A stretch of 64,000 nt of DNA from Lactococcus nasutitermitis (lineage in GTDB: Bacteria > Bacillota > Bacilli > Lactobacillales > Streptococcaceae): positions 1 to 64,000 of the forward strand of contig NZ_BOVQ01000006.1 of assembly GCF_018403765.1 (NCBI RefSeq). Direction: 5' to 3'. Below are positions 17,357 through 26,046 of the stretch, piece after piece (position 1 is the first letter of the stretch; each line of letters starts with the position of its first letter). The position numbers were made by a program, and so were the translations under genes. The notes below the pieces were generated by a model. The model ran no database searches. It was not told the DNA's origin and saw only the letters and a program-made list of their open reading frames with translations.

Positions 17357-17971
17357 TTAATTTTCCCGATTGATATTCACACCCAAAACAGTCAAATGAC
17401 CATTAGAAATCAATTTGATAATCAAGTGTGCAAAATCCTTCGCCCGCATTGTGTTTGACGGACTAATCCACCATTTCAAAGTGCCTGTCAATATTGATAA
17501 AATATAAGCCAACACAAAATCAATGGGCACTTCAACATCCTGTTCGCGCACTTCCAGCTTCGCAAAAAGTTCCGCATAACGCTCCGACAAAATTTCTAAA
17601 AACCGATTGATAATTGCCTGATCTTGCGCTTTATCAATCACAATTTGCGCAATTTCTGGATTTTTGCGCACAAAATCATAAAATCGTGTCAAAAGTGCCT
17701 CGATATCTTTGACGTGGACATTATTTCCCTCAATCGGCGAAATATCATCCAAAACCGCAACAAAATCCGTCAAAAAATCATCAATCAAACTATCATATAA
17801 ATCCTGTTTATCCGCATAATGTGCGTAAAAAGTTGCACGATTAATCATTGCACTATCCGCAATTTCCTGAATACTGATTTTCTCAAATTTCTTACTTCTA
17901 AGCAATGCGAAAAATGCCTGTGTAATCAATTTTCGCGTCCGTTTCACACGTAAATCTTCTGTTTTTGCCAT
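17357..17971 (-). CDS. TetR-family regulator, divergent from the activase gene
   Basis: This 204-aa protein has a TetR helix-turn-helix near its N-terminus (ISIQEIADSAMINRATFYAHYADKQDLY, about residues 32-59) and a helical C-terminal domain. It is divergent from the 1431-aa activase-like gene across 360 nt and is its likely regulator, by position only. AAAGGTTTTAAAAA precedes the ATG. Confidence 0.8.
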   Translation of the reverse strand: MAKTEDLRVKRTRKLITQAFFALLRSKKFEKISIQEIADSAMINRATFYAHYADKQDLYDSLIDDFLTDFVAVLDDISPIEGNNVHVKDIEALLTRFYDFVRKNPEIAQIVIDKAQDQAIINRFLEILSERYAELFAKLEVREQDVEVPIDFVLAYILSILTGTLKWWISPSNTMRAKDFAHLIIKLISNGHLTVLGVNINREN

Positions 17972-18161
17972 TTTTTAAAACCTTTCTAATAAACATCATC
18001 AGACAAAATGTTAGATATCCAACAAGTTAAGCAGTTTCGTTGTTTATATTATAGTATAACTTTTTGTAATTTACATATTAGAACCATGTCAAACATCTTT
18101 TCCATAATCAACACAATACAAAAAAACGTTGTTTAACTGACAACCACAGCATTTTTGAGGG

Positions 18162-18189
18162 TTGCAAAATTTTTCAAAGGTGTTAAAAT
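18162..18189 (+). promoter_or_regulatory. Promoter of the activase-like gene
   Basis: TTGCAA (18162-18167), 16-bp spacer, TGTTAAAAT with -10 at 18184-18189. About 135 nt of leader follow. Confidence 0.65.
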
Positions 18190-18262
18190 GAACATAAGAT
18201 ATGATAAACAACAGTCTGTCAAAAAATATTTCCAGATTTTAAAAATAAATTGACTGAAAACA

Positions 18263-18284
18263 TTTTTGACAAAACTATCAAAAA
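18263..18284. repeat. Palindrome copy in the activase leader
   Basis: TTTGACAAAACTATCAAA, one mismatch in the right arm, about 48 nt before the start codon. Confidence 0.6.
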
Positions 18285-18331
18285 ATTTTTAACAGAAAAA
18301 GTGAAATTTCTCGCATAACTAGGAGACTCTC

Positions 18332-21300
18332 ATGACAAAAACTTACAAAGCAGGGATTGACGTTGGCTCAACCACCGTCAAACTCGTCGTTTTCAATGAA
18401 AATTTAGAACTAATATTCAGCCGCTACGAGCGCCATTTTTCTGATGTCAAAGCAGCAACTGTTAAAGTTCTCAATGACCTCATCGCAGAGCAAGGAGACA
18501 TTCAGCTTGCCCTTGCGATTACAGGCTCTGGCGGTATGGGACTTGCCGACGTGATTGACGTACCTTTCGTTCAAGAAGTCATCGCCAGCTCGATTACCAT
18601 TGAAAAGTTCATTCCCGAAACGGACGTCATGATTGAGCTTGGTGGCGAAGATGCGAAGATGACTTTCTTTGATAATGGCAGCCAAGAACTCCGCATGAAC
18701 GGCACGTGTGCCGGTGGAACAGGCGCATTTATCGACCAAATGGCAGCCCTTCTCAAAGTGGATGCGAACGGTGTCAATGAGCTCGCCAAAAATTACGAAA
18801 AGATTTATCCGATTGCCAGCCGTTGTGGCGTTTTTGCAAAAACGGACGTTCAGCCACTCCTCAACGAAGGTGTGCGCAAAGAAGATATCGCGGCCAGCAT
18901 TTATCAAGCCGTTGTCAATCAAACCATTGCAGGACTTGCCAGCGGACGCAAAATCAAAGGCAATGTCGCTTTTCTCGGTGGTCCTCTCTATTTCATGAGT
19001 GAACTCCGCAAACGTTTCATCGAAACGCTCAATCTCCAACCTGAAAACGTGATTTTCCCAGAAAATCCGCAACTTTTTGTTGCCATGGGCGCGGCACTTT
19101 ACGAAGAAACACGCACAGAAACAGCCAATCAGCTTATTCACAGTCTCGAAAATGACAACTCAGACAGCTTAATTCCCAAAGACACGATGGACAGACTCTT
19201 CAACGACGAAGCAGAACTTGAAGAATTTCGCGCGCGCCATGCCAAAGCAGCAGCCAGCTACAAAGCGCTCTCAGAACATCACGGCGCAGCTTATCTTGGA
19301 ATTGATGCCGGCTCAACGACCACAAAAATCGTCCTGATTGATGCTGACGGTAATATTCTCTACGACCACTATGGCTCAAACAACGGCGAACCGCTTGAAT
19401 CTGTCATTACCGTCCTCAAAGATGTGTACAAAAAACTCCCAGAAGATGTCTATATCGCCAAATCAACCGTCACAGGCTATGGTGAACATCTCATCAAGGC
19501 AGGACTTCATGTGGATTACGGCGAAGTCGAGACGATGGCGCACTACAAAGCCGCTGATTATTTCAATCCAGGTGTCGATTTCATTCTCGATATCGGCGGA
19601 CAAGATATGAAAGCCATGCGGATTATTGACGGTGCCCTCAGCTCTATTTCGCTCAATGAAGCTTGTTCATCAGGTTGTGGTTCCTTTATCGAAACTTTTG
19701 CCAATTCTCTGAAATATGATGTCAAAGATTTCGCGCAAATTGCCCTCCTTGCAGAACACCCTGTAAATCTCGGCTCGCGTTGTACCGTCTTCATGAACTC
19801 AAAAGTTAAGCAAGTCCAAAAAGAAGGTGCCACAGTTGGCGACATCTCCGCAGGACTTTCTTACTCCGTTATCAAAAATGCCCTCTACAAGGTCATCAAA
19901 GTCAAACGTCCCGAAGAACTCGGCGAAAAAATTGTTGTTCAAGGGGGAACTTTTTACAACGAAGCCGTTTTGCGTGCCTTTGAAAAAATCAGCGAACGTG
20001 AGGTTGTTCGTCCAAGTATTGCAGGACTTATGGGTGCTTACGGTTGTGCGCTGATTTCTCTTGATAATGAAAAAGCGGGCGAAGAAACCGCCATGTTGAA
20101 ACTCGAAGCACTCGAAAACTTCAAAACGCAAAAAGAATTCATGGTCTGCGGACTTTGCGAAAATAACTGTAAAATGACCCTCACTGTTTTCAATGACGGC
20201 TCAAAATTCGTCACAGGAAACCGTTGTGAACGCGGTTCAGAAAAAGCCACACAAGTCAAAATCCCTAAACGTGATAAAAAAGTCAACCTCATTGACTACA
20301 AATACAACAAACTCTTCAAATTCCACAGCCTCAGCAAGAAAAAACAAACAATGGGCGAAATTGGCATTCCTCGTGTCCTCAATATGTATGAAAATTATCC
20401 CCTTTGGCACACCATGTTGACTGACCTTGGTTTCCGCGTCGTTCTCAGCCCTCGCTCAGATAAAGAACTTTTCGAGCAAGGGATTGAAACAATCCCGTCA
20501 GATACCGTTTGTTATCCTGCGAAAATGACACATGGACACATCATGGCGCTGATAAATTCAGGTGTCAAGACGATTTTCTACCCATCTGTCCTCTTTGAAC
20601 AAGAAGAACAAAAGAGCGCACAAAATCACTATAACTGCCCGATTGTCCAGTCTTATCCAGAAGTTATCAAAAACAATATTGATGAAATCCGAAACGGCGA
20701 AGTCGGCTATCTTCACCCTTATCTTAACCTTGCCAATCCAGCAGGAGTTGCTGAAAATATTGCCAAGGCACTGACAAATGCAGGCTATGATATTCCAGTA
20801 GAAAAGGTCACAGAAGCTGTCAATCACGGTTATCAAGCCCTTGAAGATTTCAAAGAAGACCTCCGCAAAAAGGCAGAAGATTTGCTGATGCAAGTCAATC
20901 TGAACAATGAAAAAGCGATTGTTCTCGCTGGTCGTCCTTATCATCTTGACCCAGAAATCAACCACGGTATCGCTGATATCATTACGCAGGAAGGTTTCCA
21001 TGTTATTCCAGAAGATGCGATTTCACATCTTGAAGACGTTGCAGGACTTCGTGTTGTCAATCAATGGGTTTATCACAGCCGTCTTTATGCAGCTGCACAA
21101 TTTGTCTGTAAAAATAAAAATCTTGAACTCGTTCAGCTCAACAGTTTTGGTTGTGGACTTGATGCCGTTACGACCGACCAAGTCGAAGAAATCATGCGCG
21201 GTCATAACAAACTTTATACTGTTCTCAAGATTGACGAAGGTTCAAACATGGGCGCTGTCCGCATTCGCCTGCGTAGCTTAAAAGCTGCCGTTTCCGAACG

Positions 21301-22627
21301 GACAAAACACAATATCGAAGCAACGACTGAAATCAAAGAACTCGTCCAAGAAACACCAATGTTTACCAAAGAAATGAAGAAAAAGCATACACTTCTCATG
21401 CCAATGCTTTCTCCAATTCACCAAGAAGGTCTGCTTGATGTGGCGCTTGCTGAGTCCGGTTACAATGTCGTTGTGCTTCCAGAAACACAAACTTCGGTCA
21501 ATAACGGACTGAAATTTGTCAATAACGACAGTTGTTATCCAGCGATTATCACGATTGGTCAGCTCATTGAAGCCCTCCAGTCGGGCGAATATGATGTCAA
21601 TAACACCTCCGTCATGATGAGCCAAACAGGTGGTGGTTGTCGTGCAACGAACTATATTCCATTGCTCCGTAAAGCCCTGATAGATGCTGGCTTCCCACAA
21701 GTTCCTGTTGTTTCCCTCTCAATGGGAAATAAAGGAACTGAAAAAACGGAAGGCTTCAAGTTTACTGTGCCAATGGTCACTCGCTTCATGATTGCCGTCC
21801 TTTACGGTGACCTCTTTGAGCGCGTTGTCTATCGCACACGTCCTTACGAAGCTGTCGCAGGTTCGGTCAATGCTCTTCATGCAAAATGGCTTGAAAAAGC
21901 GAAGCACAATGTCAAATCCGCTTCTATCTTTGAATTTAACAAAAATATGAAACGGATTATCAAAGAATTTGATGAGATTGAACTCATTGACGTGAAAAAA
22001 CCACGTGTCGGTGTTGTCGGCGAAATCCTCGTCAAGTACAGTAAAACGGCAAATAACGACATCGTCTCTATCATTGAAGAAGAAGGAGGCGAAGCGGTTG
22101 TTCTTGATTTGATTGGCTTCATGAACTACAGTCTTTACAATCAAATCTGGCGTACAGATGAAATCGGCTTTGCTAAGAAAAATAAACTCTTTGCCAAAAC
22201 TTTCCTTGGCATCATCAACATGATGGAAAAACCAATGAACAAGCAACTGATTGCATCCAACCGTTTTGATGGTATCGAAAGTATTTATGAGATTGCCGCA
22301 AATACTGAGGATATCATCTCTGTCGGTAACCATACAGGTGAAGGTTGGTTCTTGACAGGTGAGATGATTGAACTCTTGCAAAAAGATGTCAAAAATATCG
22401 TCTGCCTGCAACCATTTGGTTGCTTGCCCAACCATATCGTCGGTAAAGGGATGATGAAAGAACTCCGTCGTCAATATGCAGGCGCAAATATCGCCCCCAT
22501 CGACTATGACCCAGGCGTTTCCGCTGTCAACCAGCTCAACCGTATCCGCCTGATGATGGCAACCGCAAAAAAAGCAGTCAAACAAGAAGTTGAAGCAGAA
22601 AAAGCTATGGAACTTGTAAATGTTTAA
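18332..22627 (+). CDS. Giant acyl-CoA dehydratase activase-like Fe-S protein
   Basis: This 1431-aa protein carries two BadF/BcrA/HgdC-type ATPase domains (about residues 6-265 and 320-585; GIDVGSTTVK and GIDAGSTTTK) and a long DUF2229/dehydratase-like C-terminal half. Cys126 (NGTCAGGTGAF) and Cys165 (RCGVF) match the cluster ligands of HgdC; the second domain has Cys445, Cys449 and Cys484. A Cys606-x2-Cys609-x3-Cys613 set plus Cys632 may hold another cluster. Known HgdC proteins deliver an ATP-gated low-potential electron to 2-hydroxyacyl-CoA dehydratases. No dehydratase is nearby, so the substrate is unknown. It is single-gene with its own promoter and terminator. Confidence 0.85.
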   Translation: MTKTYKAGIDVGSTTVKLVVFNENLELIFSRYERHFSDVKAATVKVLNDLIAEQGDIQLALAITGSGGMGLADVIDVPFVQEVIASSITIEKFIPETDVMIELGGEDAKMTFFDNGSQELRMNGTCAGGTGAFIDQMAALLKVDANGVNELAKNYEKIYPIASRCGVFAKTDVQPLLNEGVRKEDIAASIYQAVVNQTIAGLASGRKIKGNVAFLGGPLYFMSELRKRFIETLNLQPENVIFPENPQLFVAMGAALYEETRTETANQLIHSLENDNSDSLIPKDTMDRLFNDEAELEEFRARHAKAAASYKALSEHHGAAYLGIDAGSTTTKIVLIDADGNILYDHYGSNNGEPLESVITVLKDVYKKLPEDVYIAKSTVTGYGEHLIKAGLHVDYGEVETMAHYKAADYFNPGVDFILDIGGQDMKAMRIIDGALSSISLNEACSSGCGSFIETFANSLKYDVKDFAQIALLAEHPVNLGSRCTVFMNSKVKQVQKEGATVGDISAGLSYSVIKNALYKVIKVKRPEELGEKIVVQGGTFYNEAVLRAFEKISEREVVRPSIAGLMGAYGCALISLDNEKAGEETAMLKLEALENFKTQKEFMVCGLCENNCKMTLTVFNDGSKFVTGNRCERGSEKATQVKIPKRDKKVNLIDYKYNKLFKFHSLSKKKQTMGEIGIPRVLNMYENYPLWHTMLTDLGFRVVLSPRSDKELFEQGIETIPSDTVCYPAKMTHGHIMALINSGVKTIFYPSVLFEQEEQKSAQNHYNCPIVQSYPEVIKNNIDEIRNGEVGYLHPYLNLANPAGVAENIAKALTNAGYDIPVEKVTEAVNHGYQALEDFKEDLRKKAEDLLMQVNLNNEKAIVLAGRPYHLDPEINHGIADIITQEGFHVIPEDAISHLEDVAGLRVVNQWVYHSRLYAAAQFVCKNKNLELVQLNSFGCGLDAVTTDQVEEIMRGHNKLYTVLKIDEGSNMGAVRIRLRSLKAAVSERTKHNIEATTEIKELVQETPMFTKEMKKKHTLLMPMLSPIHQEGLLDVALAESGYNVVVLPETQTSVNNGLKFVNNDSCYPAIITIGQLIEALQSGEYDVNNTSVMMSQTGGGCRATNYIPLLRKALIDAGFPQVPVVSLSMGNKGTEKTEGFKFTVPMVTRFMIAVLYGDLFERVVYRTRPYEAVAGSVNALHAKWLEKAKHNVKSASIFEFNKNMKRIIKEFDEIELIDVKKPRVGVVGEILVKYSKTANNDIVSIIEEEGGEAVVLDLIGFMNYSLYNQIWRTDEIGFAKKNKLFAKTFLGIINMMEKPMNKQLIASNRFDGIESIYEIAANTEDIISVGNHTGEGWFLTGEMIELLQKDVKNIVCLQPFGCLPNHIVGKGMMKELRRQYAGANIAPIDYDPGVSAVNQLNRIRLMMATAKKAVKQEVEAEKAMELVNV

Positions 22628-22652
22628 AAAGTCACTGTAAAGTGGCTTTTTT
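22627..22652 (+). terminator. Terminator of the activase-like gene
   Basis: AAAAGTCACT-GTAA-AGTGGCTTTTTT right after the stop. Almost the same hairpin occurs at 25248. Confidence 0.85.
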
Positions 22653-22696
22653 GCTATAATATTTTATAGAATACACAAGCTTGGGAGATTTAAAAG

Positions 22697-23555
22697 ATGG
22701 AAGAAAAATTTTCAAAGGAATATGGAGGAACTTTTGCAAGATTGAGGGAACAGCGTCGCTTTTTATTAACTGATTTCAAAGAGGTAGGACTTAGTGTGTC
22801 AACTCTTTCACGCTTTGAAAATGGCGAACAAATCTTGCGCTACCATCAACTTGATGCTGGATTAGAATTGATGAAAATTGAAGTTGGAGAATTTGAATAT
22901 TTTACAAATGGTTTTGAGTCAGATTATTATATTGAGATTTGTGAACAAATTGAAGAGGCAAATTATCGAAAAAACCATGAAAAGTTAAGGGAAATCTATA
23001 AAGAAAGCACAAAATACAATCAACGATTGATTTCATTAGCGATAAAAAATCTTTTGGGAGAATTGACGGCACTCGAAAAAGCAGAAATTAGAGATGAACT
23101 TTTTGAAATTACAGAGTGGAGCTTTTTTGAACTATCCATTCTTTCTTTCTTTCGTGATTGAGCAACTCTCAAGTGTGATGCGTGCTTCTATCTTGAAAGA
23201 TTTTTTAAAGAATAATGTGCATTATATGAGTGTTCCCAAGTATCGAGAAAAAATTTTTCAAATTATTTGTCGCGCTGCTGTGGGAGAAATCCATCATGGC
23301 AATAGAGAAATTTCACAAAAACTTATTGAAAATGTGGAAATTCGTTTAAATATAAAGGACGTTTTTCCTCGTTGTATGTATCTTTTTACAAAAGGGCTGT
23401 GGAATTATAAGTTTGGAGAACAAACTTCTGGCAAACAAGAAATGGAAGATACAATCGCCGTTTATAAAACGTTGGGGAATGATGTTTTAGCAGACTATTA
23501 TCAGGAAATTTATAAGCAAGAAACTAAAGTTTTTAAAAAGAAAAATAAAAAATAA
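22697..23555 (+). pseudogene. MutR/Rgg-family regulator, frameshifted at a TTCT repeat
   Basis: An N-terminal helix-turn-helix (FARLREQRRFLLTDFKEVGLSVSTLSRFENGE) and a long helical repeat domain are typical of Rgg/MutR regulators, which control peptide or bacteriocin genes in streptococci and lactococci. The first frame stops at 23159-23161 (154 aa). The rest continues in the +1 frame from 23145 to 23555. The break is at (TTCT)3 near 23140-23152; loss of one unit restores a 284-aa protein of normal Rgg length. It may be a phase-variable gene rather than dead. It precedes the VanZ/secreted-protein operon in the same direction. Confidence 0.8.
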
Positions 23556-23562
23556 AATATTT

Positions 23563-23601
23563 TTTTCAGTTCTGAAAACGGTTGTTTTTGCGTGGTATAA
23601 T
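23563..23601 (+). promoter_or_regulatory. Promoter and palindrome of the VanZ operon
   Basis: TTTTCAG-TT-CTGAAAA (23563-23578) is a perfect palindrome placed at the -35 region, followed by TGGTATAAT (-10 at 23596-23601). The palindrome could be the MutR/Rgg operator; this is inferred from place. Confidence 0.55.
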
Positions 23602-23641
23602 GAAATTATAAAAGATAAGTCAATCCATGGAGGACAAAAAT

Positions 23642-24301
23642 ATGGATAAAAAAATAGTAAAAATGTCTTTAACGGTTGTTTTATCAGTATTGTTTTTCTT
23701 TCTTTTTATAAAATTCTTTGTTTTATTTGGTGAGCAACTGGTCGGAATGTCCAGAACCCAATTTCTGTTTAATCATGTTGGATTATTATTTACTTTTTAT
23801 TTTGCTATAACTTTATTGTTTGCTGTCAATCTTTATCAAGTGTTGATGTTGAAATTCTATAGAAAGTTTCTTGTTTCTGAAATGTTGATATATTTCGTGT
23901 GTACTTTTTTAGCAATCATGTTTAAATCAATTGGTATTCGCGGAATTAATTTAAACCCTCTTAATTTTTTTAGTATGTATAATCAAGGGTTTGTGGTAAA
24001 CGTATTGAATATCATTGTTTTTATTCCATTAGGAATGTACTTTTATATTAAGATAAAATCAATGAAAAAATCGCTTTTAATTGGGCTTGTTATCATACTT
24101 GGAATGGAAGTGAGTCAATATATTTTTAAGCTAGGTATTTTTGATATTGATGATATTTTGACGAATTTATTAGGAATTTACTTTGGATTTATTATCTTTG
24201 AAAGTTTGTATCTCTTTGGGGTTCATGGAGAGAAGACTTCAAAATTTATAATGATTACTTTAAAAAGAAAAAATGCAACGCATAAGGAGGAAGTATCATG
24301 A
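23642..24301 (+). CDS. VanZ-like membrane protein
   Basis: This 219-aa protein has five to six membrane helices and the VanZ-type core: NILNIIVFIPLG-like (VVNVLNIIVFIPLGMYF), then LGMEVSQYIFKLGIFDIDDILTNLLG. VanZ proteins are linked to glycopeptide tolerance but most homologues have no known function. The ATG at 23642 has GGAGG 9 nt upstream. Its stop overlaps the start of the secreted-protein gene as ATGA, so the two are co-translated. Confidence 0.8.
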   Translation: MDKKIVKMSLTVVLSVLFFFLFIKFFVLFGEQLVGMSRTQFLFNHVGLLFTFYFAITLLFAVNLYQVLMLKFYRKFLVSEMLIYFVCTFLAIMFKSIGIRGINLNPLNFFSMYNQGFVVNVLNIIVFIPLGMYFYIKIKSMKKSLLIGLVIILGMEVSQYIFKLGIFDIDDILTNLLGIYFGFIIFESLYLFGVHGEKTSKFIMITLKRKNATHKEEVS

Positions 24302-24699
24302 ATAATTTCAAGATTAAATTAAACATTGCAAGTCTTGTTGTATTGCTTTCACTAACTGGAGCAATGGTTGTTCAAGCATCAACAACACTCTTTACTTATC
24401 AAGGGTGGGGGATAAGTTATGTTGGACTATCGAGTTTAAGTAAAACTTATCTTTCTAAAACAACAACAATTACAGTCCATCATAAACAACAAGTTTGTGA
24501 GCAATATTTTGGTGTAGGATTAAAAGTTTATATAGAAAAATCAGCTTGGTATGGTTGGGAAACTGTTGCCGAAAAAACTTTTTATGGAACGGCAAGTGGA
24601 ACGTTATCTACGAAGGCAACAAGCGGAACCTATAGATTAGAATTTGATGCTGCACACAAGGGACAAACGTACAATATTCAAGGCTCACTTACAAAATAG
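24298..24699 (+). CDS. Secreted 133-aa protein of unknown function
   Basis: The protein begins with a clear signal peptide (basic start, hydrophobic core IASLVVLLSLTGAMVV, likely cleavage after VQA at residue 27). The mature part, about 106 residues, is rich in Thr, Ser, Gly, Tyr and Trp, predicted beta-rich, with a single Cys in QQVCEQYFG. I recognise no family. Co-translation with a VanZ-like protein, two small membrane proteins downstream and a MutR-type gene upstream make a secreted effector or bacteriocin-like protein possible, but this is inference. Confidence 0.75.
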   Translation: MNNFKIKLNIASLVVLLSLTGAMVVQASTTLFTYQGWGISYVGLSSLSKTYLSKTTTITVHHKQQVCEQYFGVGLKVYIEKSAWYGWETVAEKTFYGTASGTLSTKATSGTYRLEFDAAHKGQTYNIQGSLTK

Positions 24700-24724
24700 T
24701 TTTTTCTTAAAAGAGGTAGCTAAA

Positions 24725-24970
24725 ATGAAAAAAATAAATCATGATATTAGTTTAGTTTTATTGTTATCTGCTGTCCTTTTCACAATAGGAGGCTTCGTCA
24801 TCGGCTTCATGCTATTTCCTTTTGGTGTAGATGGAACTGGTATGCCTAAAATTTTACTTTGGATTGATGGCTTTTTCAATACAAAAATACCATTTTTGTT
24901 AATTCCAGTTATTATGCTCTGTCTGGCTTCTGTCATTGCTTATAGAAAAGAAAAGTTATTCAGTAAGTAA
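24725..24970 (+). CDS. 81-aa two-helix membrane protein
   Basis: Two hydrophobic segments (VLLLSAVLFTIGGFVIGFML and LLIPVIMLCLASVIAY) are separated by an outer loop, and it ends in RKEKLFSK. The ATG at 24725 follows AAGAGGTAGC, 26 nt behind the secreted-protein gene. It resembles the next protein in size, topology and the C-terminal YRKE(K/R) motif, so the pair look like distant paralogues, possibly immunity or export helpers. Confidence 0.65.
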   Translation: MKKINHDISLVLLLSAVLFTIGGFVIGFMLFPFGVDGTGMPKILLWIDGFFNTKIPFLLIPVIMLCLASVIAYRKEKLFSK

Positions 24971-24999
24971 TAAGTATTCTAAAGTAGGAGGATTTTCTA

Positions 25000-25248
25000 A
25001 TGAAAAAAGCATCAAATTATTCGGCAAAAATATTTTTTACTTTAGGTTTGCTTATGGCTTTTATAGGCTTGGTGATTGGTATTGAGGGGCGACCTTTGAT
25101 TTCAAATTATGCCTATGCTTATACAAATCCAGTAAGCCATTTGCTTCAAGCGTTACTTCATAGTGGAACATTTTATTTAATATTGCCTTCTCTCATTCCG
25201 TTTTTGATTTCTCTCTATTTTTACAGAAAAGAAAGAATCAAAAAATGA
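25000..25248 (+). CDS. 82-aa two-helix membrane protein, paralogue-like
   Basis: It has two hydrophobic segments (FFTLGLLMAFIGLVIGI and FYLILPSLIPFLISLYF), a loop with SNYAYAYTNPVSHLLQ, and a basic end YRKERIKK. GGAGG lies 10 nt before the ATG. It is the last gene of the VanZ operon; a terminator overlaps its end. No catalytic motif was seen. Confidence 0.65.
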   Translation: MKKASNYSAKIFFTLGLLMAFIGLVIGIEGRPLISNYAYAYTNPVSHLLQALLHSGTFYLILPSLIPFLISLYFYRKERIKK

Positions 25249-25275
25249 AAAAGTCACTGTGAAGTGGCTTTTTTT
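25248..25275 (+). terminator. Terminator of the VanZ operon
   Basis: AAAAGTCACT-GTGA-AGTGGCTTTTTTT, nearly identical to the hairpin at 22627. Confidence 0.85.
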
Positions 25276-25322
25276 CTGGTTGACGTGCTATAATAAAGTT
25301 AAATTTGAATTTGGAGAGAAAA

Positions 25323-25997
25323 ATGGAAAATCTGAAAAAAATGGTGGGTGTTAAGGCGGCGGAATTTGTGAAAGATGGTATGATTGTTGGGCTGGGTACA
25401 GGTTCGACGGCGGCATTTTTCGTAGAGGAGTTGGGACGGCGCGTGGCTGAGGAAAGCTTGCAAATCGTTGGTGTGACGACATCCAATGTGACCAGTGCTC
25501 AAGCGCGTGAGCTGGGAATTCCGCTGAAGTCGATTGATGAGGTTGATTTCGTTGATGTGACGGTCGATGGTGCCGATGAGATTGATGCACAGCTCAATGG
25601 AATTAAGGGTGGTGGCGCGGCATTGCTCATGGAGAAGATTGTGGCTACTTATTCGCGGGATTATATCTGGATTGTGGATGCGTCGAAAATGTCGGAAACG
25701 CTGGGGACTTTTAAAGTGCCTGTTGAGGTGGTGCCTTATGGTGCTGGACAGGTTTTCCGCAAATTTGAGCAGGCGGGTTATGCGCCCACTTGGCGGGAAA
25801 ATGCGGACGGTTCGCGTTTGCTGACAGATATGCAACATTATATTATTGATTTGCATATTGATAAAATCACCGAGCCTGAAAAATTGGCGCGTAAGCTGGA
25901 TTTGACAGTTGGTGTGGTTGAACATGGCTTGTTCAACAATATGGTCAAAAAAGTTATCGTCGGAGGAGCTGATGGTGTGGATATTTTGACAAAATAA
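25323..25997 (+). CDS. rpiA: Ribose-5-phosphate isomerase A
   Basis: RpiA (224 aa) interconverts ribose-5-phosphate and ribulose-5-phosphate in the pentose phosphate pathway. The phosphate-binding [22 protein letters not shown], and [12 protein letters not shown] with the active-site Glu and Lys are present. The start at 25323 is preceded by GGAGAG; an in-frame ATG at 25305 lacks one. A TATAAT at 25289 suggests its own promoter. A palindrome copy just after the stop probably acts as terminator. Confidence 0.95.
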   Translation: MENLKKMVGVKAAEFVKDGMIVGLGTGSTAAFFVEELGRRVAEESLQIVGVTTSNVTSAQARELGIPLKSIDEVDFVDVTVDGADEIDAQLNGIKGGGAALLMEKIVATYSRDYIWIVDASKMSETLGTFKVPVEVVPYGAGQVFRKFEQAGYAPTWRENADGSRLLTDMQHYIIDLHIDKITEPEKLARKLDLTVGVVEHGLFNNMVKKVIVGGADGVDILTK

Positions 25998-26019
25998 TTT
26001 TTGACAGTTTTGTCAAAAA
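25998..26019. terminator. Palindrome copy as rpiA terminator
   Basis: TTTGACAGTTTTGTCAAA with extra T/A arms directly behind the rpiA stop codon and a T-rich flank. Confidence 0.65.
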
Positions 26020-26046
26020 ATTTATGAAAATAAAAAACGATTTGCA

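Larger units (their letters stand above)
17972..18331. other. 360-nt divergent intergenic region
   Basis: No gene was found. It holds an imperfect palindrome GTTAGATATCCAAC (18010-18023) that could be a TetR site, an AT-rich stretch near 18045-18085, the activase promoter, and an imperfect copy of the dispersed palindrome at 18263-18284. Confidence 0.6.

Noticed and set aside
18188-18253. A 21-codon frame in front of the activase-like gene
   Set aside because: Its ATG overlaps the -10 of the predicted promoter and there is no ribosome-binding site.
24298-24699. Lactococcin 972-type bacteriocin
   Set aside because: Size and signal peptide are similar in kind, but the sequence lacks the features I know for that family, so only a general secreted-effector hypothesis is kept.
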